A DNA stretch of 49,623 nucleotides from Bacteroidales bacterium (GTDB lineage Bacteria > Bacteroidota > Bacteroidia > Bacteroidales > UBA932), in the NCBI GenBank assembly GCA_017412645.1, contig JAFPWX010000015.1, positions 1-49,623 on the forward strand, written 5' to 3'. How positions within the stretch are numbered: the first letter of the stretch is position 1; every line of letters begins with the position of its first letter. The position numbers and the translations under genes are program-made. This document shows, one piece after another, positions 26,041 to 33,610 of this stretch. A model generated the notes under the pieces. It worked only from the letters and a program-made list of their open reading frames with translations, was not told the origin of the DNA and did no database searches.

Positions 26041-27552
26041 TTATTTCAAACGGTAGTAGGAACTGACGACGGAACCTCCATATTCGTCCTGACTGGCAAC
26101 GGTAACGTCCCCCGTTTCGACATTAACCATGACAGTGACTGTCTGGGCAGTGCGCGTAAGACCGGTGATGATGAAGGCGCCTTCTATATACTCGGAGTTG
26201 GTGATGGAAACCAGCCCGCCAATCTCAGAGGCAGACCACTTGATGGGAATTGTGGTTTTCGTCTTGGTATTGATATCGTATTTTTGAATGTTGTTGGCGT
26301 CGCATGTATAGGCGAAGCCGTTCTCATCGTACTGGAGGGGATCCTGGGGGAAATCGGAAGGAATTCTATCTTCCGTCATTTCTCCGGTAAGGACATTGAT
26401 TTTGGAAATACCTCCGGTATAAAAGACGACAAGTCCGTTCTCCACTTTACGGATAACGACACTTTTATCCAGATACTTGGGGAATGTGACGCTGGAACTG
26501 CCTATCTGTTCGCAGTCTATCTTTTCCCCATTTTCAAAGATCCGCCATAGCGTCGCCTTGGAAGACCTATAGAGCATATAAACATTATCTTCTGTCTGCC
26601 AGATATAATTATGGCGACTCGCTCCGGAGAGGGTCGACATCATCGACTTCAACTTGTCGCTGTAATCTACGAACAGGGGAGAGAGATCGAGTGAGAAAGT
26701 CCATGTACCATCCCCGGAAACAAGAGGGATGATACGGTTTTCCTTTGTTATAAAATAGCCGGCATAGTCCTCATTCCCTGATTCGAACAACCGTTGGGAC
26801 GGCATTCTCATCAGGAGAGAGTCTCCCATATCCGACAGGACCACAGGATAGGTTTCCGTCTCTTCACACTTCCCCTGGAATGGAATGTATATAAGATTGT
26901 TCCCATCGGCAGTATTTTTCATGGAGTCATCGAAATAACTACCTGTTACCACAAGGGGACAGCGGAACAGTCCTCCATCAGACGAGCGCAACAGGTAGTC
27001 GCCTGTAACACTATTGAATAGTCTTTGCAGTAGAGCTTTTATGTCTGCTGACTGTGGATCTGAAGGCGGAAGTTCTGCCTCCCAGTCGAAATCGCAGACC
27101 GGCTGCACTCCCCCTAGCAGAATAAACTGCTTTGAGTACGGTTTTATATATGAAGGAACCAGTGTCAGTGTTTTAAAAATCTCCTTCCAGAGAGTATCGT
27201 TCTGATTGCCGACAACCACTATGGTCAATGAGGCTAAATTGGTATTTCCCTCTTTGTCAACGATATAAAGCCGGTACTCGGTTCTTTCTGCTCTTGTTCT
27301 GATATTGGAAGGCGAGGATGCGGAAGAAGACATCACAGCCAATGCGGCGGCGTTTGAAAGGTCAATACTCTTGAACTGTATCGACGTGGGGAACTCTCTC
27401 TTTGGCTGATTATCAGGCTTGGACTTATCCTCAGTGGTGGTGTTATTCGCGTCCTCAGTGGTGGTGTTATTCGCGCCATCGTCTTTCTTGCACGAGGTGA
27501 CTGGTGCCATCAGCAGGCTGAGGGTCAGAAGAAGGAATACGATTCTTTTCAT
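26041..27552 (-). CDS. Lipoprotein, paralogue of the one at 31369-32937
   Basis: 503 residues from the ATG at 27552, where the signal sequence MKRIVFLLLTLSLLM and lipobox VTSC begin. The longer upstream reading frame is only the antisense shadow of the DUF2207 gene. After the Cys come KKDD and a twice repeated NNTTTEDA. The body resembles a beta-propeller of short strands. Shared with the paralogue are DLSNAAALAV versus ADISNAVALTL, LYIVDKEGNTN versus LYKVDENGN, and IKPYSKQFILLGG versus IMPYGKDFILLGG. Function is unknown, and it is probably on the outer membrane. Confidence 0.75.
   Translation of the reverse strand: MKRIVFLLLTLSLLMAPVTSCKKDDGANNTTTEDANNTTTEDKSKPDNQPKREFPTSIQFKSIDLSNAAALAVMSSSASSPSNIRTRAERTEYRLYIVDKEGNTNLASLTIVVVGNQNDTLWKEIFKTLTLVPSYIKPYSKQFILLGGVQPVCDFDWEAELPPSDPQSADIKALLQRLFNSVTGDYLLRSSDGGLFRCPLVVTGSYFDDSMKNTADGNNLIYIPFQGKCEETETYPVVLSDMGDSLLMRMPSQRLFESGNEDYAGYFITKENRIIPLVSGDGTWTFSLDLSPLFVDYSDKLKSMMSTLSGASRHNYIWQTEDNVYMLYRSSKATLWRIFENGEKIDCEQIGSSSVTFPKYLDKSVVIRKVENGLVVFYTGGISKINVLTGEMTEDRIPSDFPQDPLQYDENGFAYTCDANNIQKYDINTKTKTTIPIKWSASEIGGLVSITNSEYIEGAFIITGLTRTAQTVTVMVNVETGDVTVASQDEYGGSVVSSYYRLK
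27428..27475. repeat. Exact 24-bp tandem duplication in a lipoprotein gene
   Basis: The unit TCCTCAGTGGTGGTGTTATT plus CGCG occurs twice in direct succession, adding eight residues (NTTTEDAN). It is a likely site of slippage. Confidence 0.85.
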
Positions 27553-27571
27553 GGTGCTAAATATTTGTCGT

Positions 27572-29212
27572 TTAACGTGCTCCACCGCCGAAGCCGCCGC
27601 CGCTGAAACCGCCGCCTCCGCCGAAGGAGGTGCCGCCGCCGAAGCCGCCGAAACTGCCGCTGGTGCGGCCCATGGCCTGCGAAGCCCGGACCTGGGCGTT
27701 GGTGATGGCCGTGGCCATCTGGTTATTGTGCCAGAGCAGCCAGGATGTGCGGTTGTAGTCCATCGCGACCGTCTCCTCGAAGAGCTGCGGGTCGATGTCG
27801 TGGAGTTCCTTAGCCACCTGGTCGGCGATGCCGAAAAGGGAAGCGTACACAAGGTAGTCCTGCCAGAGGCCGACTTCGCGCGAGCCGCGTTCCTTGACCA
27901 AGGTGAAGTCGGAAAGGAATTTCTTGAATCCAAGCAGTTTGCGGGCTTCGGCCTTGCCGGCGTCGGTGTAGAAATAACTGCCGATGTGGCCGAGGCCACG
28001 AAGGGCCTTGGAGCCGCGCTCGGAGGCGTCGGTGACCCATTTGTTCACCCTCTTCCAGTTGCGTTTGCTCCAGCGGGAGAACTCTTTGTCCTGGAGGATG
28101 AGGTCGCTTCCGGAGGCTGCCTTGAGCATGTCGTAGAGTTCGCGGGCCTCTGGATCCAGGCCGGAGGCCTTTTCGTCGTTGAAGTATATGTCAACCTTGT
28201 TCTCCCCCGCCTTGCCGGTCTCGAGCGCGCCGCGATAGATCATGCGCAAGATCATGGCCGAGGCGAAGGAGCTGCCTTTCTTTATCTCCCCGAGACGGCC
28301 GAGGGTGTAGTTGGCCGCGAGGAGGTCGCCGCCGTAGGGGACGTCACGGCACCAATCGACCTGAGAGGGACGGCAGCCGAGCACCCGGCGCTTGCTAGTG
28401 ATTGCGCCTGCAACAACGGTGAAAGCGCCGGCAAGGGTCATTATGAGCGAGAAGAGCATGCCGAGGAAGGCGTCGTCGTCTTCGTCGCCTTCGTCTTCAA
28501 AATGAGCTCCGTCGAGCGCTTCCGCCAGCACATCTTCGAAGCGGCGGTTCTGCACCGACGGCGAATTGAAGAGGCCTTTTTCGAAGCGCAGCAGGGCGAT
28601 GACGGAACGGAGACAGCCGGTGGTCTCCATACGAACGCTGCCGGATTCAAACCAACTCTGACCTTCAAAACCGAAGCCCCAGAAGCGCACGTTTTCTTTT
28701 GTGAGGCCGGGGGCGCTGATGCGAACGCTCACGTGCTGCGGTTTGCTGGAGATGCCGGGAGAGAGGAGCTGGAGGTGGAGCATGTCGGCGTCGCGCAAGG
28801 TCTTGACGGCGCGGGTCATGCGGTAGCTCACCTTATACACACGGCTGCCGTAATCGCCTATGCCCCAGCAGATTTCCACTCCCTTACGCTTGTGGATGAG
28901 ACCGCAGCGGCGGGCCTTTTCGGAGCGGGGGCGGTCGCTGTTCCACTCAGGCTCCACCAGATACTTGTGGCCGGTTTCGTCGCTCACGGAGAGTCCCTCG
29001 ACCACTATGTCGCCCAGATTCTCGCGGACCAGGTACCACTCGGTGCCCTCGGTCACATCGACCATCCACACCTCCGTTACGTTCGCGGTGCCGTCGGCCT
29101 GAAGGTTCAGGGAGATGGCGACGTCGCGCACGACGTTCCGCCCGAAAACCGGCGTTCCGGACAAGAGAGCGGCGGCCACAAAAACGGCCAGGGCGGAGAG
29201 GAATCGCCTCAT
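27572..29212 (-). CDS. DUF2207 family membrane protein
   Basis: A 546-residue protein. The signal peptide (MRRFLSALAVFVAAALLSG) is followed by a beta-rich domain with VRDVAISLNLQADGTANVTE, typical of the DUF2207 N-terminus. A TM helix lies near residue 255-275 (LFSLIMTLAGAFTVVAGAI), and a helical cytoplasmic region follows. The tail is rich in Gly, Phe and Ser (SFGGGGGFSGGGFGGG). These proteins are usually found beside LemA, as here (8-bp gap). The role is unproven. Confidence 0.88.
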   Translation of the reverse strand: MRRFLSALAVFVAAALLSGTPVFGRNVVRDVAISLNLQADGTANVTEVWMVDVTEGTEWYLVRENLGDIVVEGLSVSDETGHKYLVEPEWNSDRPRSEKARRCGLIHKRKGVEICWGIGDYGSRVYKVSYRMTRAVKTLRDADMLHLQLLSPGISSKPQHVSVRISAPGLTKENVRFWGFGFEGQSWFESGSVRMETTGCLRSVIALLRFEKGLFNSPSVQNRRFEDVLAEALDGAHFEDEGDEDDDAFLGMLFSLIMTLAGAFTVVAGAITSKRRVLGCRPSQVDWCRDVPYGGDLLAANYTLGRLGEIKKGSSFASAMILRMIYRGALETGKAGENKVDIYFNDEKASGLDPEARELYDMLKAASGSDLILQDKEFSRWSKRNWKRVNKWVTDASERGSKALRGLGHIGSYFYTDAGKAEARKLLGFKKFLSDFTLVKERGSREVGLWQDYLVYASLFGIADQVAKELHDIDPQLFEETVAMDYNRTSWLLWHNNQMATAITNAQVRASQAMGRTSGSFGGFGGGTSFGGGGGFSGGGFGGGAR

Positions 29213-29220
29213 ATCCGAAG

Positions 29221-29769
29221 TTAGATCTTCATGGAAGGCATTTCTGTCTTTCCGGCGGGCTCTTTGAGGTAGTCCTTTGCCGCGAAGCCGAGGAGGCCGG
29301 CCACGAGGCTGTCGGGGAACATGCGGACGATGCGGTTGAACTTGGTAACCGTGTCGTTGTAGGTCATGCGGGCGAGACGCACCTGGTTTTCGTAGGTGTT
29401 CACGCTGTCCATGGTTTTGAGGAACTGCTCGTTGGCCTTGAGGTCGGGATACTGCTCGGCCACGACCTTGATTTGCGCAAAGGCCTTGCCGATGGCGTCT
29501 TCCTGAGCCTGGGCGTCGGCGGCGGTGCTGGCGGAACCGACTTCCTTGCGCTGGCCGATGACGTCCATGAGGGTTTTGTACTCGTGTTCGTTGTAGCCTT
29601 TAACGAGTTCGGCAAGGGCGGTTAGGGCATCCCAGCGGCTGTTCTGCTGAACGCCGATCTGGCTCATGGAGTTTTTGCAGAGTTCTTCTGCGGAGACGAG
29701 TTTGCGCTGTACGCCCACGATCCAGAGGACGAGCAGGAGCGCGACAGCAATGATGATAATGATAGTCAT
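29221..29769 (-). CDS. lemA: LemA family protein
   Basis: 182 residues. A single N-terminal TM helix (TIIIIIAVALLLVLWIVG) is followed by NSMSQIGVQQNSRWDAL, the hallmark of the LemA family (N-x-R-x-D-L-like), and by helices ending in FNRIVRMFPDSLVAGLLGF. It is a membrane-anchored, mostly helical protein of unclear function. It is the first gene of a four-gene unit. TATATTTG (29774-29781, minus strand) ends 4 bp before its ATG. Confidence 0.93.
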   Translation of the reverse strand: MTIIIIIAVALLLVLWIVGVQRKLVSAEELCKNSMSQIGVQQNSRWDALTALAELVKGYNEHEYKTLMDVIGQRKEVGSASTAADAQAQEDAIGKAFAQIKVVAEQYPDLKANEQFLKTMDSVNTYENQVRLARMTYNDTVTKFNRIVRMFPDSLVAGLLGFAAKDYLKEPAGKTEMPSMKI

Positions 29770-29773
29770 AGTA

Positions 29774-29781
29774 CAAATATA
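29774..29781 (-). promoter_or_regulatory. lemA -7 box
   Basis: The minus strand reads TATATTTG, 4 bp before the ATG. It is back to back with the box of the divergent gene at 29815. Confidence 0.55.
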
Positions 29782-29802
29782 GCAATTCTCGAATGGATTT
29801 TC

Positions 29803-29810
29803 TATCTTTG
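29803..29810 (+). promoter_or_regulatory. -7 box of the small outer-membrane protein gene
   Basis: TATCTTTG, 4 bp before the ATG at 29815. It is divergent from the lemA box 21 bp away. Confidence 0.55.
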
Positions 29811-29814
29811 CATT

Positions 29815-30399
29815 ATGAAAAAGCTGATAACCATCGTTTTGCTGGCAGCGCTTTCACTGCCGGTGTTCGCTCAGGTAACTGAAACTTCAGAGCAGAAGTG
29901 GACCATTCGCGCGTCTGCAGGATACTATCCCACCGTTCCCACAGTGGCCCTGCCTTTTATTGCTATTGCAATTGGCCTTGCCAACAATAATAACGAAACC
30001 GAGAAGACAGATATCACCTTCCCGCCGTTCTGCCAGATTGAAGCCCTCTATTCCTTTAATCCCCGCTGGTCGGCAGGCCTGGCTGTCGGCTATTCCGGCT
30101 TCGAGATGATAAGAAAGGATAAAGCCACTGGCGAAATAAAGGGCCGTAGTTATTTCACGCTTCTTCCGGTCACCGCAGTGGGCCGTTGCAATTACCTCAA
30201 CCGCCCGGCGGTGAAGCTCTATGGTTCGCTGGAAGCCGGAGTTTTCTTACCCATTGGTACGGATGACTTCCAGGTTGTTCCCAATGTTCAACTTAACCCG
30301 ATAGGTGTGGAATTCGGCCGTCGCCTATTCGGCCTGGTCGAGCTCGGTATCGGATTGAACTACGTTCCGGTACGGATCGGTATGGGCTACCGCTTCTAA
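29815..30399 (+). CDS. Small outer-membrane beta-barrel-like protein
   Basis: 194 residues. The signal peptide MKKLITIVLLAALSLPVFAQ is followed by alternating-pattern strands with aromatic ends (SAGYYPTV, GLAVGYSGF, AVKLYGSLEAGV). A final strand VPVRIGMGYRF ends in Phe, the usual BAM recognition signal. It is probably an eight-strand barrel in the outer membrane. The specific role is unknown. The DUF5674 gene follows after 11 bp. Confidence 0.65.
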   Translation: MKKLITIVLLAALSLPVFAQVTETSEQKWTIRASAGYYPTVPTVALPFIAIAIGLANNNNETEKTDITFPPFCQIEALYSFNPRWSAGLAVGYSGFEMIRKDKATGEIKGRSYFTLLPVTAVGRCNYLNRPAVKLYGSLEAGVFLPIGTDDFQVVPNVQLNPIGVEFGRRLFGLVELGIGLNYVPVRIGMGYRF

Positions 30400-30410
30400 T
30401 CTTGCCCGCC

Positions 30411-30749
30411 ATGCTGATACTCAATCAACCCATATCAAGGGACGAACTCAAATCCATCGCCGCAAACACTTTCGGGGATATGGTCAAGGCTGTGGCGGAC
30501 GTGCGCCGTGGACTCATAGCCATAGATGCCGATCTTCACGCCGACCTTGAGCGTTATCTGCTCGAGAACGGCTCCATGCAGCAGGACCTCTGGGGTTTCA
30601 ATCTCTGGGTTGACGAGCAGGGCGAAGATTTTATCGAGTTTGATTCCCTTATTAATATTCGCGCATGGCAGGGTAATCCGTCGCGCGACGTCCTGGACCC
30701 TGAAGTACGGTCTGCTATCGCCGGAATTGTAAACAAATTCATTCTGTAA
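30411..30749 (+). CDS. DUF5674 family protein
   Basis: 112 residues from the ATG at 30411 (a TTG three codons earlier is less likely). Family landmarks are MLILNQPISRDELK, FGDMVKAVADVRRGLIAI, LHADLERYLLENGS, DLWGFNLW and FIEFDSLINIRAWQGN. The function is unknown. It is followed 2 bp later by another small conserved gene, so the two probably work together. Confidence 0.78.
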   Translation: MLILNQPISRDELKSIAANTFGDMVKAVADVRRGLIAIDADLHADLERYLLENGSMQQDLWGFNLWVDEQGEDFIEFDSLINIRAWQGNPSRDVLDPEVRSAIAGIVNKFIL

Positions 30750-30751
30750 CG

Positions 30752-31084
30752 ATGCAGCACTCAACCCTGGAAAACGGGCGCTGGGCAGCTATGCCCTTTC
30801 CACAGCAGATGGCAAACATCGGCAGTGAAACTTCGCGCATATACAAGGCTCTTGAGTCTGGAAAAGAATCCAGGGCAGAGAGTGCTTTCATCCGTTTTCA
30901 GGAGTTGATCGACCTTACCATTCAGTTCGGCCGGCAGCACGAAAGCCCATCCGCCAGATCTTCCATGTGGAAAGAGCTCTGCCGGTTCAGGGAATTGTAT
31001 TGCAATGCTTATCTGAAGCGGGATCTCAAGGAACTCGCTGCATCAAACCGTTATCTGGACAGGTTTGCGTCCGTAAGGGTATAA
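30752..31084 (+). CDS. Small helical partner of the DUF5674 protein
   Basis: 110 residues, all helix by pattern. It begins MQHSTLENGRWAAMPFPQQM and has QMANIGSETSRIYKALESG and AFIRFQELIDLTIQFG. It looks like a known uncharacterised family found beside DUF5674, and a toxin-antitoxin type pairing is possible but unproven. Its last codons lie in the duplicated segment that starts at 31072, so its C-terminus may have been altered by that event. Confidence 0.6.
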   Translation: MQHSTLENGRWAAMPFPQQMANIGSETSRIYKALESGKESRAESAFIRFQELIDLTIQFGRQHESPSARSSMWKELCRFRELYCNAYLKRDLKELAASNRYLDRFASVRV

Positions 31085-31174
31085 GTGTAAGTGTTATAGC
31101 AGGTTGGGTTTTTGTCGTGCTCGAAGGTAAATGAGTCGCCCGGGGCGAGGATAGCAACCGCTCCGTGGCCTTCC
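31072..31174 (-). pseudogene. Duplicated 3' fragment of the gene at 32924-33607
   Basis: About 103 bp nearly identical to 32949-33050 (the C-terminal coding part of the 227-residue protein), with fewer than ten differences and the frame kept on the minus strand (GHGAVAILAPGDSFTFEHDK). The upstream part of that gene is absent. The frame stays open to about 31366 with unrelated residues, so it may be a remnant or a fused C-terminal module. Confidence 0.65.
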
Positions 31175-31182
31175 TTCTGATA

Positions 31183-31368
31183 ATGTTCGACCTTCTGGCC
31201 ATCACGGTAGGTGTCGTGATAGCCATGCTCGCGCTCGCGGGTTATATCATCAAGGTGGTTATCAACCTCTTCACCGGGACAGGTGCCGGTGTGAGCGGAA
31301 CGGCGAATTGTCCCTACAAAGACGATGTAGACAGCGGCACTCTGGCCAAGTCCTGTTACCAGAAATAA
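31183..31368 (+). CDS. Possible small membrane protein
   Basis: 61 residues: MFDLLAITVGVVIAMLALAG then YIIKVVINLF, followed by a short Cys-containing tail (NCPYKDD, KSCYQK). The hydrophobic helix is convincing, but there is no ribosome site and the opposite strand is also open, so this may be chance. It ends next to the convergent lipoprotein gene. Confidence 0.3.
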   Translation: MFDLLAITVGVVIAMLALAGYIIKVVINLFTGTGAGVSGTANCPYKDDVDSGTLAKSCYQK

Positions 31369-32937
31369 TTAATTCAGCGGCACAAAAGTAGTCGTGTGAA
31401 GGCTTCCGGTAGCGGTCCCAAGCAGATCCGCCTTCCCGGTGACAGCATCGATGTAGAAGGAGATGTTGTCCTGGCCGTGGTAGGCGTTCACAAGGAAACG
31501 TTTGTTCTCTGCGTCGTAGGTCTGGGTCGGAAGCACGAATGACGGGATGGCGCTGAGGTCGGTCGAGTAGGTTCTCGACCCACCGGTGGAAATGTCGTAG
31601 CTGGAGATGCTCTTGATGTCGTCCGAAAGGATGTACGCCACTCCGTCGCTACCGTAAAGGTCGTAGTCCGTGGGGAAGTCGGCCGGGAAGGAGGAGATGC
31701 GGATTTCGTCGGCTTCGGAATCGATGGTCAGGATGCATAGGACTTCGCTGTCCTGATGTTGAAATACTGCCAGCACTGAGGTCTTCGCATCCGGGTTAAA
31801 TTTGGTGAGACGGGAACGATCCTGTATGAAATATTGGTTGTCGTCGTTGGGATATTTTATGGTGACCGGGGTGATTGAGCCGTCGGGGTTGATCCTACTC
31901 CCCAACCCTGCATACCACTTGTCTCCTACTTGGAATATATTCTGCCAGCGGATAGAATTGTCCTGGAGAGCAACCATCTCGCCCTTGCGGTCAATAATCA
32001 TAACCTGATCGGCCATATCTCTCGTTCCTGTCTGTGAGAGGAACAGGCCATCGCTATTTACAAGGAATCCTTCCTTACCGAAACAAAGTTTGGAGTTAGT
32101 CAGTTCGGAAACTATCAGATTGTCGCCTTCAGAGGAAACCTTTGCAATGCAGTTGTCGCTACGGCTGATATAGTTGGCTGTAACATATAGATTGTCTCCG
32201 ACCTCATGAAGGTAACCCTCGCGCTCGATGTTCACGTAGTGGAACATGTATTCGTCATTGAATCCGTTATTCCTACGATCCCTGATTATATCCACTGTTT
32301 CCTTCAGGTTGGGATATGGAGTTGGGAAATATAATGGAGACGGAGTCGCAGACGACCAGTCATAATACATCGACCCGGAAATGTCGAAAAGCTTTCCATC
32401 GGACTTGCGCAGCAGGAGCCAGTAGCCCGGGATGCTGCGTTGCTGGACAGAGTAGATGCCATCGTCGCAACGATACACCGTTCCGCAGCCGCAGAAGGCG
32501 TCTACCGCAGCCTGCATGTTCTGGGGCAGGCTGCTGAGGTCTCCCTTATATTCACCCACGCAGCCGCCCAGGAGGATGAAGTCTTTGCCGTATGGCATTA
32601 TCCAGGTGGGGATAAGTGCCAGGTTCAATTCCTTGGCGGTTTTGGTTTCCTTTCCGGTGGTGTCCGTCTGGACCTCGAAGTAGAAGATCACGTAGGAGAG
32701 GTTGCCGTTCTCGTCTACCTTATACAAGCCGGCCACACTGTCATCGTCGTCCGCCCTCGTGGCTTTCGTGTCGTCCTTGGTGCACAGGGTGAGGGCGACG
32801 GCGTTGGAGATATCCGCCTTTGCAACCGCAAACGACACCTGTTTGAGGTTCTTGACCTTGGGGTCTTTTTTGCACGAGCCCAGGACGACCGCCAGGGCCA
32901 ACAATGCCAGGAGAGGGAGGATTTTATTTGGTTTCAT
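31369..32937 (-). CDS. Lipoprotein, paralogue of the one at 26041-27552
   Basis: 522 residues from the ATG at 32937, where the signal sequence MKPNKILPLLALLALAVVLG and lipobox LGSC lie. The extra upstream frame is the shadow of the next gene. KKDPK follows the Cys. The body has many short beta strands like a propeller (VGDNLYVTANYISRSD, YDLYGSDGVAYILSDD). It shares several blocks with the lipoprotein at 26041. The start overlaps the end of the upstream gene by 14 bp, so translation is probably coupled. Function is unknown. Confidence 0.75.
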   Translation of the reverse strand: MKPNKILPLLALLALAVVLGSCKKDPKVKNLKQVSFAVAKADISNAVALTLCTKDDTKATRADDDDSVAGLYKVDENGNLSYVIFYFEVQTDTTGKETKTAKELNLALIPTWIMPYGKDFILLGGCVGEYKGDLSSLPQNMQAAVDAFCGCGTVYRCDDGIYSVQQRSIPGYWLLLRKSDGKLFDISGSMYYDWSSATPSPLYFPTPYPNLKETVDIIRDRRNNGFNDEYMFHYVNIEREGYLHEVGDNLYVTANYISRSDNCIAKVSSEGDNLIVSELTNSKLCFGKEGFLVNSDGLFLSQTGTRDMADQVMIIDRKGEMVALQDNSIRWQNIFQVGDKWYAGLGSRINPDGSITPVTIKYPNDDNQYFIQDRSRLTKFNPDAKTSVLAVFQHQDSEVLCILTIDSEADEIRISSFPADFPTDYDLYGSDGVAYILSDDIKSISSYDISTGGSRTYSTDLSAIPSFVLPTQTYDAENKRFLVNAYHGQDNISFYIDAVTGKADLLGTATGSLHTTTFVPLN

Positions 32938-33607
32938 CTGTCTGCTTGCGTAAGGTATAAGTGTAGGCGTTATAACAGGTTGGGTTTTTGTCGTGCTCGA
33001 AGGTGAAGGAGTCGCCGGGGGCGAGGATAGCAACCGCCCCGTGGCCTTCCAGTACCATGATGCGACCGTCTGGGAGAGGCTGTACGCAGGCTTTGTACCA
33101 ACCTGTTTCCACGACGCCGTCTTCATTCGCTCCGGACAGCGGCATGTCTTCGGGCATATATTCGTAGTTAAGTTTTTCGTAGGTGTATTCGTCCCACTTG
33201 GCGGTGAGCACGAGGCCCTCCGGGAAGACCATTTTTGAAGGCTCGACGAGGTGGCCGTCTTTCCACAGGCCGATGCCTTCTTTCAGCCATTCGACGTTTC
33301 TGCGGACCTCGGTACGCATGCTGCCGTCGCAATAGATGACGCGGCCGCAGTTGTCGAATTCAGCCGTGCTCATCACCTCTTCGTAGGTGGGACGACGGGT
33401 GTAGGTCTCTTCGGTGACCTTTTTCCGGAAGACGAAGCCGTAGCCGTTCAGCACGCCGCCCTTGAGTTCGCCGGCGAAGGCAATCTCGGACGCGCCGTCG
33501 GCGGTTTCAGCGGCTGAGGCGACGATGCAGCCGAGGCCGTTTTCGTCTCCCAGCAGACGGCGTCCGTCGGGGAGGTCTATCCATTTGATATCCAAAGTCT
33601 TGTGCAT
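32924..33607 (-). CDS. Protein of unknown function with MORN-like segment
   Basis: 227 residues without a signal peptide. A segment AFAGELKGGVLNGYGFVF resembles a MORN repeat (G-x-x-NGYGxF). The rest has Trp/Tyr-rich strands (WKDGHLVEPSKMVFPEGL, KWDEYTYEKLNYEYMPED). I do not recognise a family. It begins 3 bp after the aroDA stop and overlaps the next lipoprotein gene. A copy of its 3' end lies at 31072-31174. Confidence 0.6.
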   Translation of the reverse strand: MHKTLDIKWIDLPDGRRLLGDENGLGCIVASAAETADGASEIAFAGELKGGVLNGYGFVFRKKVTEETYTRRPTYEEVMSTAEFDNCGRVIYCDGSMRTEVRRNVEWLKEGIGLWKDGHLVEPSKMVFPEGLVLTAKWDEYTYEKLNYEYMPEDMPLSGANEDGVVETGWYKACVQPLPDGRIMVLEGHGAVAILAPGDSFTFEHDKNPTCYNAYTYTLRKQTDETK

Positions 33608-33610
33608 GGT

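Noticed and set aside
27552-27999. N-terminal extension of the lipoprotein at 26041 (149 extra codons)
   Set aside because: Ser/Ala/Pro/Arg-rich sequence antisense-free but overlapping the DUF2207 gene in another frame. The signal peptide and lipobox begin at the ATG at 27552.
27419-29224. Plus-strand frame of 601 codons opposite the DUF2207 gene
   Set aside because: Shadow frame. DUF2207 with LemA next to it is the standard arrangement.
31026-31226. A separate minus-strand gene of 66 codons
   Set aside because: Its translation is an out-of-frame reading of the duplicated fragment, and the same out-of-frame peptide appears over the parent gene.
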